Assembly (NCBI GenBank): GCA_964607835.1
Contig: CAZSLL010000019.1
Coordinates: 1-24,678 of the forward strand
Reading direction: 5' to 3'
Source: DAOVFN01 sp964607835
GTDB taxonomy: Archaea > Aenigmatarchaeota > Aenigmatarchaeia > QMZP01
Length of the DNA stretch: 24,678 nucleotides
Position numbers and translations under genes: made by a program. Under the pieces are notes generated by a model. It was not told where the DNA came from and searched no databases. It saw only the letters and a list, made by a program, of their open reading frames with translations. This document shows positions 7,249 to 15,139 of the stretch, piece after piece (position 1 is the stretch's first letter; each line of letters begins with the position of its first letter).

Positions 7249-7956
7249 TTAATCTCTACTCATCCTTTCCCAAACATCTAACGCTGTGCTGAGATAGGCC
7301 AGGGCGGCCTGGAGAATAAATGCGAACATGATAGATAACCCCATCTTGCTTTCCCCCCGCGTTCTTGGCCTGAAAACATAAGGTACCTCAGAAAGATTCT
7401 CGCCCCTGGCGTAAATAAGTATTTCGAAAAGCGCCTTGAAACCCATTGACCTGATTTTCATTCCCTTAAGAATCCTCTTGTGAACAATGAAGAATCCTGA
7501 AAGGGGGTCGCTGGCCCCTGTTGGTACCCCTGCTATGACCGAGCCTAAAAGCGAAGCAAATCTTCTGGACACGCTCCAGTTAACTGTGCCTCCCCTGGTC
7601 ATATACCTGCTGGCAATCACAATCAAATGATTCTGTGCCTTCTTCTCCATGGCAGGTATAAGCTCAGGGGGGTGGGAAAGGTCGGCGTCCATGACAAGCA
7701 CCCTGTCACCTGATGCCATGCTTATGCCATCTAATATTGCAGAGGAGAGTCCCCTATTTTCGGTCCTCCTTATAACTTTTGGTTTTAGTCCTCCCCTGTA
7801 AAAGAGGGCAGCCTCCCAGGTCCTGTCAGGGGAGTCGTCATCAACTATTATGACCTCTGGGGGTTCTGGCCAGTCACAGAATACCCCCTCCAGACGCTTG
7901 AAGAGTGGCACTATATTGTCCCTCTCGTTATATGTAGGGATTATTAAGCTAAGCAT
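7249..7956 (-). CDS. Polyprenol/dolichol-phosphate sugar transferase (DPM1-like GT2)
   Basis: The 235-residue protein matches dolichol-phosphate mannose synthase in length and motifs: IIPTYNERDN at the N-terminus, VDDDSPDRTW at 38-47, MDADLSHPPE with the DAD metal site at 90-92, SRY at 116-118 and MGFKALFEIL. Such enzymes charge a polyprenyl phosphate with mannose or glucose on the cytoplasmic face for N-glycosylation or lipid glycosylation. It has no long C-terminal membrane domain; only a mildly hydrophobic segment (FAFILQAALAYL) near the end could touch the bilayer. It is the first gene of a three-gene glycosylation operon. The sugar specificity (mannose or glucose) is not determined. Confidence 0.92.
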   Translation of the reverse strand: MLSLIIPTYNERDNIVPLFKRLEGVFCDWPEPPEVIIVDDDSPDRTWEAALFYRGGLKPKVIRRTENRGLSSAILDGISMASGDRVLVMDADLSHPPELIPAMEKKAQNHLIVIASRYMTRGGTVNWSVSRRFASLLGSVIAGVPTGASDPLSGFFIVHKRILKGMKIRSMGFKALFEILIYARGENLSEVPYVFRPRTRGESKMGLSIMFAFILQAALAYLSTALDVWERMSRD

Positions 7957-7974
7957 GTGACCAGGCCTGATAAA

Positions 7975-7992
7975 GGATATAACCGTTTAATC
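7975..7992. promoter_or_regulatory. Divergent promoter region between DPM1-like and SDR genes
   Basis: On the minus strand, GTTATATCC (7975-7983) is centred about 24 bases from the ATG at 7956. On the plus strand, GTTTAATC (7985-7992) is about 27 bases from the ATG at 8016. The two TATA-like elements are almost adjacent, so polymerase complexes on the two strands would probably exclude each other. Confidence 0.45.
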
Positions 7993-8015
7993 TAAAAAAC
8001 TCATCGAGTGGTTCG

Positions 8016-8870
8016 ATGAAGATTGGTGTAACAGGAGCAAGCGGGTTCATAGGAAGCCATCTCGCGAAGAGACTGGAATCAGATGGCCATGAGATAGTTG
8101 TCATTGACAACCTCCTTACGGGCAGCAGGGATAATCTGCCCGGAAGGCCTCTGCTCAAATGCATAAGCGAGATAAGCACTGCAGGGCACATCGACTTTGT
8201 TTTTCACCTGGGAATGCCATCGAGCACCACACTCTACAGGGAAAATCCTCTCCTCGCGGGCGAGTCTGTTAAGGATTTTATGCACCTTCTGGAGTACTGC
8301 AGAAAGAATGGAGCCAGAATGGTCTTTGCCTCCACGTCCTCCATGTACAACGGTAATATCGTGCCATTCAGGGAGGACATGGCTATAGTGCCCACAGATA
8401 TCTACACAGAGACCCGCTACTTCATGGAGAGGATGTCTGAGGTATACAAACAGCTCTACGGTGTCAGGTGCCTTGCCCTGAGGTTGTTCAGTGTTTACGG
8501 TGAAGGGGAGGAGAGCAAAGGAAGCCTTGCCAACGTGGTTTCCCAAATGCTCTGGACCAGGAGGAAGGACATGGTCTTTGACATATACGACAGGAAGGCC
8601 AGAAGAGACTTCATACACGTTGATGACGTGGTGGAGGCCTTCGTGCGGGCCATGAAAAAAAGGAGACTTTGTGGCGTACTCAATGCCGGGACTGGTATCT
8701 CATATTCCGTGGGCGAGATTGCTGAGGCCACTGGGGTGAGAACCAGTCTGGTAAAGAATCCAATAACCAATTACGTGAGGGAAACCCTTGCAGACACGAC
8801 AATGTCAGAAAGACTCCTTGGCTTCAGACCAGCACGCGATGTCATTGAATACATATCAGAACGCGCCTGA
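8016..8870 (+). CDS. Extended SDR, NAD-dependent sugar-nucleotide epimerase/dehydratase-like
   Basis: The 284-residue protein begins with the Rossmann motif GVTGASGFIGSHL (GxxGxxG), followed by an acidic residue after the second strand (VVIDNLLTG) as in NAD-binding epimerases. STSSMYNG supplies the catalytic Ser, and DFIHVDDVVEAF and LNAGTGISYSVGEIA match the C-terminal sugar-nucleotide region. The active-site YxxxK is replaced by Tyr130-T-E-T-Arg134. It probably acts on a UDP- or GDP-sugar feeding the nearby glycosyltransferases. At 284 residues it is shorter than typical GalE (about 310-340). Its last 15 bases overlap the convergent nnrD-like gene. Confidence 0.88.
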   Translation: MKIGVTGASGFIGSHLAKRLESDGHEIVVIDNLLTGSRDNLPGRPLLKCISEISTAGHIDFVFHLGMPSSTTLYRENPLLAGESVKDFMHLLEYCRKNGARMVFASTSSMYNGNIVPFREDMAIVPTDIYTETRYFMERMSEVYKQLYGVRCLALRLFSVYGEGEESKGSLANVVSQMLWTRRKDMVFDIYDRKARRDFIHVDDVVEAFVRAMKKRRLCGVLNAGTGISYSVGEIAEATGVRTSLVKNPITNYVRETLADTTMSERLLGFRPARDVIEYISERA

Positions 8871-9710
8871 TTGCAGAGATATCAGTGCGTCTGGAATGCT
8901 CCTTACCACGTCGCTGGCCAGCATTCCCGGGCCAAGCCTCTTTGCCGCCAGTTCCCCTGCAATACCGTTTATTCTGGCCCCGCAAAATGCTGCATCAATA
9001 GGCTCCATATTCATTGCTAGCATTGCGCCGCAAATTCCTGCCAGCGTGTCACCTGTTCCCCCCTTTGTCATAAAAGGGCTTCCTGCCTCGTTTTTCAGTA
9101 CACTGTGACCATCCGTCACGATGTCAGTTCCCCCTTTCAAGAGAACTGTGCATCCCATCCTCTTCGCAAGCCCCCTGGCCTGAATACTCCTTTTTCTTAT
9201 TTCAATCGCCGCTTTCTCTCCAGTCATTAAGAAATATTCTCCTTGGTGAGGGGTTAAAATGGTTTTTTCTGGCAGGCAGGTTTCCTCGGAGAGCATTACC
9301 AAGGCGTCAGCGTCTATTACACACGGCTTCCTTGACCTTGCCAGCAAGCCATTCACAAAACCCCTGGTATCTGTATGCTTTCCGAGCCCATTGCCAAGAA
9401 CAACAGCATCAAAATCATGTGTTAACTCTGCAATCCTTTTCACCTGGGATATGCCGAATCGTTCGCACCTTTGAGGGCATGTAATCAGGTCAGGAGAGAA
9501 GCCAGCAGTTATGTCCGCCGACCTCTGGGGCGCAGAAACAGTCACCAAATCGCAACCCGACCTCAGGGCGGCAATAGCAACAAGAGTGGGCGCGCCAGTG
9601 TAACTCTTGGAGCCACCTATGACCAGGAGCCGCCCGAAGTCCCCCTTTTTTGAATATTCGCTCCGCTGACCAAGTGTTTCCCTGAGTGATGCCAGAGGCT
9701 CCATGACCAT
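8856..9710 (-). CDS. nnrD: ADP/ATP-dependent NAD(P)H-hydrate dehydratase (YjeF C-terminal domain type)
   Basis: The 284-residue protein has the ribokinase-like NnrD signatures: VIGGSKSYTGAP at 30-41, VLGNGLGK, VIDADAL at 131-137, ILTPHQGEY, VLLKGGTDIV, and MTKGGTGDTLAG with catalytic Asp221. It repairs hydrated NADH/NADPH in the cytoplasm. Many archaeal and bacterial versions are fused to the NnrE epimerase domain; this one is the dehydratase only, and no epimerase is in the window. Its start codon overlaps the stop of the aldehyde dehydrogenase gene (TAATG), so translation is probably coupled. It is the last gene of a minus-strand operon with an NAD(P)-using dehydrogenase, which fits a cofactor-repair role. 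Confidence 0.93.
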   Translation of the reverse strand: MVMEPLASLRETLGQRSEYSKKGDFGRLLVIGGSKSYTGAPTLVAIAALRSGCDLVTVSAPQRSADITAGFSPDLITCPQRCERFGISQVKRIAELTHDFDAVVLGNGLGKHTDTRGFVNGLLARSRKPCVIDADALVMLSEETCLPEKTILTPHQGEYFLMTGEKAAIEIRKRSIQARGLAKRMGCTVLLKGGTDIVTDGHSVLKNEAGSPFMTKGGTGDTLAGICGAMLAMNMEPIDAAFCGARINGIAGELAAKRLGPGMLASDVVRSIPDALISLQSGAF

Positions 9711-11173
9711 TATTTCACCAAATCAATCTGAGCTCTTTGCAGCTTTCCTGAGTAGTCCACGTAAACTGTCTTGGTCTCAGAAAACTCGTGGATGCCCTCT
9801 ATCCCCGCTTCCCTTCCGTGGCCTGTTGCCTTCATGCCCCCGAAAGGTAGGTGTATCTCAGAGCCTATGGTGCTTGAGTTGACGTAAACCAAACCGGATT
9901 CTATACTCTCCACTGCCTCCATGGCCTCGCTGATGCTCCTTGTATAGATTGCAGAGCTGAGCCCGTACTCAATGGAGTTCATGATATCTATGGCCTGGTC
10001 AAAGCTCCCTGCCCCTATGAGCGAGAGGGTTGGCCCGAATATCTCCTCCTGGGCTATGTGCATATCCGGGGTCACGTCAGTGAATAGTGTGGGGATGTAG
10101 AAGAACCCCTTTCCCTTGGGGACCGAGCCTCCGCAGAGCAGCCTTGCTCCCTCGCTGCCTCCCACTCCTGTGTAGTAGTGCACCTTTCTCTGAGCCTTCC
10201 TGTTGATGAGCGGACCCACATCTGTGTCAGGTTTTAGCCCGTCGCCCAGCCTGAGCCTCCTGATTCGGGACACCAGCATCCGCTCGAATCTCTCTCTCAC
10301 TTTCTCGTGCACTATGACCCTAGAGGCAGCTGTGCATCTCTGTCCTGTGGTCCCGAAGGCTCCCCATATGACCCCGTCCAGAGCCAGGTCCAGATCTGCG
10401 TCGTCCATTACTATTATCCCGTTCTTTCCCCCGAGCTCTAGCCCCACCTTCTTGAGTCCTGCCTCCCTGGTCACGAACTGGCCCACTTCCTTGGAGCCTG
10501 TGAAGGACACGCCCCTGATTGACTTGTTTTTTATCATCCCTGTCCCCACGGTGCTCCCCGGGCCTGTTACCATGTTTACCACGCCTTCGGGAAGCCCACA
10601 GGAGTTCATGAGCTTGACCAGCTCTATGGCGCAGAGTGGCGTGTCAGAAGCGGGTTTGAAAACCACGGTGTTGCCGCATATGAGCGCAGCCATCATCTTC
10701 CAGGACGGTATGGCAGTGGGGAAGTTCCAGGGGGTTATGATGCCCACCACACCCAGTGGCATTCTCATGGTCATGCAGAGCTTGTCCCTGAGTTCAGACG
10801 GGGTGGTGTGGCCGAACATTCGCCTGCCCTCTCCTGCCATGTACTCTGTTATGTCGATTGACTCTTGCACGTCTCCCCTTGCCTCAGAGATGACCTTGCC
10901 CATTTCCATGGTCACCAGCCTGGCCAGCCTCTCCTTTTCCTTCCTGAGCTTATGCGCAATCCTGAGAAGTATCTCTCCTCTCCTGGGCGCGGGCAGGTCC
11001 CTCCACTGTGACAGTGCCCTCTCTGCGGCGTCGACAGCCAGGTCAGCATCATGGGCTGTGCCTGCCTGGAACGAGCCCAGGGGTCTCTCTGTTGCCGGGT
11101 TGAGACTCTCGAAGGTCTCCCCTGAGCTGGATTTTATCCACTTCCCTCCTATGAGTATTCCGTGCGCTTTCAT
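9710..11173 (-). CDS. NAD(P)-dependent aldehyde dehydrogenase (succinate-semialdehyde/lactaldehyde type)
   Basis: The protein is 487 residues from ATG 11173. This start is chosen because a GGAGGGG ribosome-binding site precedes it by about 5 bases and it follows the upstream stop by one base; the open frame runs 32 residues further upstream but that part is Arg-rich and antisense-like. All family landmarks are present: PWNFP at 148-152, VFKPASD with Lys173, FTGSKEVG, LELGGKN with general-base Glu246, GQRCTA with catalytic Cys280, EEIFGPTLS, and LPFGGMKATGHGREAG. It oxidises an aldehyde to the acid (or possibly an acyl-CoA); the substrate is unresolved. Its neighbours (acyl-CoA synthetase alpha subunit upstream, NAD(P)H-hydrate dehydratase downstream) suggest fermentative aldehyde or organic-acid metabolism. 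Confidence 0.95.
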   Translation of the reverse strand: MKAHGILIGGKWIKSSSGETFESLNPATERPLGSFQAGTAHDADLAVDAAERALSQWRDLPAPRRGEILLRIAHKLRKEKERLARLVTMEMGKVISEARGDVQESIDITEYMAGEGRRMFGHTTPSELRDKLCMTMRMPLGVVGIITPWNFPTAIPSWKMMAALICGNTVVFKPASDTPLCAIELVKLMNSCGLPEGVVNMVTGPGSTVGTGMIKNKSIRGVSFTGSKEVGQFVTREAGLKKVGLELGGKNGIIVMDDADLDLALDGVIWGAFGTTGQRCTAASRVIVHEKVRERFERMLVSRIRRLRLGDGLKPDTDVGPLINRKAQRKVHYYTGVGGSEGARLLCGGSVPKGKGFFYIPTLFTDVTPDMHIAQEEIFGPTLSLIGAGSFDQAIDIMNSIEYGLSSAIYTRSISEAMEAVESIESGLVYVNSSTIGSEIHLPFGGMKATGHGREAGIEGIHEFSETKTVYVDYSGKLQRAQIDLVK

Positions 11174-11174
11174 G

Positions 11175-12545
11175 TTATCCCCTCCCCCTGGACCTGAACT
11201 CATAAAGAGCGCGCAGGGCCGCCGCCGCCTTCTCCGGATAGGAGAACGTGGGAACGCCACAGTCCTCAAGTGTCTTCTTCAGCACCTCTGTGAACCTGCC
11301 GCCCGCTGCAATGAGTATCACTGGTTTTGTGCCCCTCTCAGATGCCGCTGCCACCACATCAGTTATCTCTGCTGTAAGGGTGGGTATCTGGAAGAGCGCG
11401 ATTATGGCAAGCATGTCCACGTTGGGGTCATCCATGGCAGCGTCGATGGCAAGCCTGTACCTTCCCACGTCCGCGTCTCCTGTGAGGTCAAGAGGGTTCT
11501 TGACCACCACGTGAGGGGGCAGTCTTGCCTTCAAGGCCTTCCTGGTCCCTGCCTCCATCTCGGCCAGGTCAAGGCCGTTCTCCACCAACCAGTCTGTAGT
11601 GAGCACACCGAAGCCGCCCCCGTCTGTTATGACCTGAACTCGCTTTCCCTTGGGAGCGGGCTGCTTTGAGAACACCCTGGCGAAGTCGAACAACTCCTCC
11701 AGAGTCTGGGCTTCTATTCCGCCCGCCTGCCTGAAAGCGGCTGAGTGCACCTCCCTGGAGCCCGCCAGGGAACCGGTGTGCGAGGACACAGCATTCGTCC
11801 CCTGCTCAGTTTTCCCCCCTTTTATTATTATGACAGGTTTCCTGGCCGATACCTTTTTCAGTGTCTCGTAGAACTTCCTGCCGTGCTTCAGGCCCTCGAA
11901 ATAGCAGCATATGACCCTGGTCTTCCTGTCACCTGCCAGGTACTCTATGAGGTCAGCCTCGTCCACGTCAATGGCATTGCCGTATGAAACGAACTTGGAT
12001 ATGGTGTATCCCTTCATGGCCATCCAGTCAAGGACCACAGAGCCAAGCGCGCCTGACTGGGATATGAATGCCACGCTGCCCTCCCCCGGCCTCTCCAGCT
12101 TGTAGCGGGGAAGGAAGAAGGTGTCCACCTCTGAGTAAGGGTCGAACACCCCTATGCAGTTCGGGCCAATGGCCCGCATGCCGTGCCGCCTGATGATTTT
12201 CCTGCAGTCCTCCTGGAGCTCAGAGTTGCCCACCTCCCCGAATCCGCCGGAGATGATTATCACTGCCTTTACGCCCTTCCTTCCGCACTCGTCCAGAACC
12301 TTAGGGACCAGGGGAGCAGGCACGCACACGACAGCGAGCTCTATCCTGCCCTTGACTCTGCTGACAGAAGGGTACGCCTTAAGCCCGAATATGGAATCAG
12401 CCTTGGGGTTCACCGGGTAGATGTCCCCCCTGAACTTCCCCTCGATGAAGTTCCTGAGTATTACATGCCCCACCTTCCTGGGGTTCCTGCTCGCCCCTAT
12501 AACAGCCACCGAGAGCGGGGAGAAGAATGAACCGATGTTGTCCAT
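11175..12545 (-). CDS. ADP-forming acetate/acyl-CoA ligase, alpha subunit
   Basis: The 456-residue protein has the CoA-binding and succinyl-CoA-synthetase-like domains of archaeal ACD alpha subunits. The N-terminus is SVAVIGASRNPRKVG, the middle has AIGPNCIGV and FISQSGALGSV, and NAVSSHTGSLAGS carries the phosphorylated His256. The family converts acyl-CoA, ADP and phosphate to acid, CoA and ATP, the ATP-yielding step of archaeal fermentation. It needs an ATP-grasp beta subunit, which is not fused here (fusions are about 700 residues) and not present in the window. It is the first gene of the operon; the aldehyde dehydrogenase starts one base after its stop. A TATA-like element lies about 25 bases before the ATG. 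Confidence 0.95.
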   Translation of the reverse strand: MDNIGSFFSPLSVAVIGASRNPRKVGHVILRNFIEGKFRGDIYPVNPKADSIFGLKAYPSVSRVKGRIELAVVCVPAPLVPKVLDECGRKGVKAVIIISGGFGEVGNSELQEDCRKIIRRHGMRAIGPNCIGVFDPYSEVDTFFLPRYKLERPGEGSVAFISQSGALGSVVLDWMAMKGYTISKFVSYGNAIDVDEADLIEYLAGDRKTRVICCYFEGLKHGRKFYETLKKVSARKPVIIIKGGKTEQGTNAVSSHTGSLAGSREVHSAAFRQAGGIEAQTLEELFDFARVFSKQPAPKGKRVQVITDGGGFGVLTTDWLVENGLDLAEMEAGTRKALKARLPPHVVVKNPLDLTGDADVGRYRLAIDAAMDDPNVDMLAIIALFQIPTLTAEITDVVAAASERGTKPVILIAAGGRFTEVLKKTLEDCGVPTFSYPEKAAAALRALYEFRSRGRG

Positions 12546-12566
12546 GCCTTATATTTCATTTCCATT

Positions 12567-12576
12567 CTATAAAAAA
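12567..12576 (-). promoter_or_regulatory. TATA-like promoter of the acyl-CoA ligase operon
   Basis: The minus strand reads TTTTTTATAG, centred about 25 bases before the ATG at 12545. It lies in the 49-base gap after the radical SAM gene, so the metabolic operon has its own promoter. Confidence 0.6.
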
Positions 12577-12594
12577 TCGCGCCTGGCTGGCTCA

Positions 12595-13551
12595 CTATTC
12601 TGATTCAGTTCTGACCTTGCCGAGTATGTCTTCCTTGCTTCTTACCTTCTTTCCTGGAACAGGCACGAACTCCTTGCTCCCGAACCGCTCAGGATACTCT
12701 TTCCATGGACCCTCGCATATGGGGTCGAACCTGCATTCTTTACATTGCGGGAATTTCACCTTTCCGGCCTCTTTCCTTACGTTGTCAAAGTCCCTTAACA
12801 CACCCTCTGCATCCCTTATGTCCGCTCTGGGCATGTAAAGCTCTGAGCAGAAACGCTCATAACCCTTCATGAAACAGTATGGATATGCCTCCACCATCAT
12901 GGTCATCCTTCCATCTGTTCCTGCATCCAGCGTCCTGTGAATGTAAGGCATCACCTCGCTTTTTTTTGGGACCAGTAAATCAAAGTTTTCTTGCGCATTT
13001 CCCACGGCGTGTATGAAGGCGAGCTGGGACTGATCCGCACCCAAACTCGCGAACATTTCCACAAGCCCCTCCAGGTTCCTGTAGTTGAGCTTTGTTATGA
13101 CCGAGTTCATAAGGACATATTGTCCCTCATCCTTGAGGTTCCTCACTCCCTGCACGGCCTGGTCAAATGCTCCCGGAGACCTGGTCAGGTAGTCGTGTAT
13201 CTTCGCGGTATGGCCGTGTATGGCAGGTGCAAACTCAGTGATACCTGCCCTGACCAGCCTTTTCACGAAGGGCCTGTAGTATAGCATCCTTCCGTTGGTC
13301 TGGAGCTGGATGTGCTCATATCCAATATCCCTTGCATATGCAACTATGTCCAGGATGTCCTCTCTGACCGTGGGCTCGCCGCCCGTCAGCACGGCCTCGT
13401 TTGCCCCTTCCTCATGGCCCTCCTTGAGTTGTCTTTTGATTTCTTCAAGGGAGAGATCTCCGAGATGCTTCCTGTGTGCCTGTGGACAGGACAGGCAGTT
13501 GTTGTTGCATGAGAAACCGAGCTTTATGTCCAGTCTCTTTACACCGTCCAT
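12595..13551 (-). CDS. MoaA-like radical SAM protein (paralog of the one at 1656-2621)
   Basis: The 318-residue protein has CNNNCLSC (Cys15, 19, 22), LTGGEPTVRED, LQTNGRMLYY and FAPAIHGHTAKIHDYLT, typical of an archaeal radical SAM group. The C-terminus ends with CKECRFDPICEG then P-W-K-E-Y. This has the same cysteine spacing as the first paralog (C-x2-C-x5-C-E-G), indicating an auxiliary cluster or metal site. The start ATG 13551 shares an intergenic region of about 50 bases with the divergent ABC transporter operon. The enzymatic substrate is unknown. It resembles HxsC in general architecture, as many MoaA-like proteins do, but nothing visible places it in that family. Confidence 0.87.
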   Translation of the reverse strand: MDGVKRLDIKLGFSCNNNCLSCPQAHRKHLGDLSLEEIKRQLKEGHEEGANEAVLTGGEPTVREDILDIVAYARDIGYEHIQLQTNGRMLYYRPFVKRLVRAGITEFAPAIHGHTAKIHDYLTRSPGAFDQAVQGVRNLKDEGQYVLMNSVITKLNYRNLEGLVEMFASLGADQSQLAFIHAVGNAQENFDLLVPKKSEVMPYIHRTLDAGTDGRMTMMVEAYPYCFMKGYERFCSELYMPRADIRDAEGVLRDFDNVRKEAGKVKFPQCKECRFDPICEGPWKEYPERFGSKEFVPVPGKKVRSKEDILGKVRTESE

Positions 13552-13573
13552 GCTTAGAGATTACAATGAATGA

Positions 13574-13582
13574 CTTAAATCT
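13574..13582. promoter_or_regulatory. Possible shared bidirectional TATA-like element
   Basis: CTTAAATCT is centred about 25 bases before the plus-strand ATG at 13603. Read as AGATTTAAG, it is about 27 bases before the minus-strand ATG at 13551. No other TATA-like sequence in this gap is better placed for either gene. Confidence 0.5.
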
Positions 13583-13602
13583 TCTATTGGCTAGAATTAG
13601 TC

Positions 13603-14367
13603 ATGCCTTATATTCAGGCCAGAGACCTTACAGTGGAATATCAGGAGAACTCATATAGGGCTCTGGAAGGCCTTGACCTCAATGTAAGCAAGGGAAGTTT
13701 TACATCCATCGTAGGTCCCACTGGTTGCGGAAAGACCACCTTGCTCAGAGTAATGGCCGGCCTTTTGCGGCCTACTTCGGGAAAGGTTACCATTGGGGGG
13801 AGGCCAATAAGTGGCCCTGGAAAGGAGAGGGCAGTTGTCTTTCAAGAATTCGCTCTCTTTCCTTGGAGGAGCGTTCAAAAAAACGTTGAGTTCGGCCTCG
13901 AAACGGGGAGCCTGGGTGAAAGGTTCAGGAGACAAAAGGCAATGGAACTCATCAAAAGGGTCGGCCTGAAGGGATTCGAGGATTATTACCCCCACCAGCT
14001 TTCAGGCGGAATGCAGCAGAGGACTGCAATAGCAAGGGCTCTTGCTGTGGACCCTGACATCCTTTTAATGGACGAGCCATTCGGTTCTCTTGATGCCCAT
14101 ACCAGGAATCTTATGCAGCTGGAGCTTCTGAGTATCTGGAGGAAATTCAGGAAAACCGTGATATTCGTGACCCATAGCATTGAGGAGGCGGTATTTCTCT
14201 CCAGCAGGGTAGTCCTGATGTCTAATTCCCCTGGTAGGGTCATTGAAGTCACTGAAGTCGAGCTTGACAAAGAAAGGGGCTACGACATAAGGAAGAACCC
14301 AAGATACGGAAAGTACGTGGTTGACATTTGGAATAGGATGAGAGATGAAAAGCAAGCCGGCGCTTGA
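13603..14367 (+). CDS. ABC importer ATPase (nitrate/sulfonate/taurine family)
   Basis: The 254-residue ATPase has Walker A GPTGCGKT (38-45), Q-loop VVFQEFALFPW with Gln81, signature LSGGMQQR (133-140), Walker B ILLMDEPF (153-160), D-loop and switch His191. The sequence around the Q-loop (LFPW) and overall length resemble SsuB/TauB-type importers. It powers uptake through the permease encoded next, whose start lies inside the last 23 bases of this gene. The dedicated solute-binding protein follows the permease. The substrate is not determined. Confidence 0.95.
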   Translation: MPYIQARDLTVEYQENSYRALEGLDLNVSKGSFTSIVGPTGCGKTTLLRVMAGLLRPTSGKVTIGGRPISGPGKERAVVFQEFALFPWRSVQKNVEFGLETGSLGERFRRQKAMELIKRVGLKGFEDYYPHQLSGGMQQRTAIARALAVDPDILLMDEPFGSLDAHTRNLMQLELLSIWRKFRKTVIFVTHSIEEAVFLSSRVVLMSNSPGRVIEVTEVELDKERGYDIRKNPRYGKYVVDIWNRMRDEKQAGA

Positions 14368-15106
14368 AAAGAGAATGATAAACATAACCTCCATAATATT
14401 GCTACTTGTAGTCTGGGAACTAGTATATGTAACAGGTGTTATTGATGACTTCTTCTTCTCTGGGCCTGTTCTAACCGGGGTCACCTTAATTGAAATGCTG
14501 TTATCAGGAGAGCTTGCCACACATTTCTTAATAAGCCTTTTCGAGTTCGGAGTAGGTTTCAGTCTTGCGGTAGTTATTGGAATACTGGTTGGATTCTTTA
14601 TGGGAACGCACAAGAAGATAGAATACCTCGTTGACCCTTATGTGACAGCCCTATATTCCATGCCGAAGGTGGCCTTCCTCCCACTGATAATACTCTTTTT
14701 TGGGATAGGGTACAATTCAAAAATTTTCATGTCTTTTCTCTTGGCACTCTTTCCTATTCTGATAAACACGCATATAGGAATCAAACACATCCCGTCTTCC
14801 CTCATTGATGCTGCAAGGACTTTTGGCTTTAGTGGGGGCAAGATTTTTACCAAGGTATTGATTCCCGCGTCCCTGCCCAGCATCATTGCCGGACTAAGGA
14901 TTGGGGTTCCCATGGGCCTGATAGGGGTGGTGGTGGCGGAATTTTATGTATCTACAGGAGGGCTGGGTTATCTGATAACATATTACGGAAACCTATATGT
15001 GGTTGAAAAGGTCTTCGTGACCATATTCGCTCTTGCAACCATTGGAATATTACTGACAAGAATCCTCAACGAGATTAAGAGAAGGAAAATGCCCTGGTCA
15101 GAATGA
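14345..15106 (+). CDS. ABC importer permease (SsuC/TauC-like)
   Basis: The 253-residue membrane protein has about six hydrophobic segments. It carries the cytoplasmic EAA-type loop that docks with the ATPase: DAARTFGFSGGKIFTKVLIP, then SLPSIIAGLRIG. The C-terminal GLGYLITYYGN stretch is also typical of the nitrate/sulfonate/taurine permeases. It overlaps the ATPase gene by 23 bases, so translation is likely coupled. The N-terminal segment (MKSKPALEKRMINITSIILL) places positive charge on the cytoplasmic side before the first helix. Confidence 0.94.
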   Translation: MKSKPALEKRMINITSIILLLVVWELVYVTGVIDDFFFSGPVLTGVTLIEMLLSGELATHFLISLFEFGVGFSLAVVIGILVGFFMGTHKKIEYLVDPYVTALYSMPKVAFLPLIILFFGIGYNSKIFMSFLLALFPILINTHIGIKHIPSSLIDAARTFGFSGGKIFTKVLIPASLPSIIAGLRIGVPMGLIGVVVAEFYVSTGGLGYLITYYGNLYVVEKVFVTIFALATIGILLTRILNEIKRRKMPWSE

Positions 15107-15108
15107 AA

Positions 15109-15117
15109 CTTTAAATC
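15109..15117 (+). promoter_or_regulatory. Possible internal promoter for the solute-binding protein
   Basis: CTTTAAATC, similar to the element before the ATPase gene, is centred about 27 bases before the ATG at 15140. A separate leaderless transcript would allow excess binding protein over the transporter core. Confidence 0.4.
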
Positions 15118-15139
15118 CTTTTTTATCTAACACTGTTCC

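Noticed and set aside
11174..11269. 32-residue N-terminal extension of the aldehyde dehydrogenase
   Set aside because: It is Arg-rich, overlaps the end of the upstream gene by almost 100 bases, and a GGAGGGG site precedes the ATG at 11173.
10203..11669. 488-residue plus-strand open frame opposite the aldehyde dehydrogenase and acyl-CoA ligase genes
   Set aside because: The minus strand carries two clear enzymes with all catalytic motifs. The plus frame is Ser/Pro-rich with no domain, as expected from the antisense of GC-biased codons.
12595..13551. Considered as the missing hxsC
   Set aside because: It is a radical SAM protein of similar size, but it is nearly 8 kb from hxsB, faces the other way, and its closest relative in the window is the protein at 1656-2621. 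HxsC is more likely downstream of 24678.
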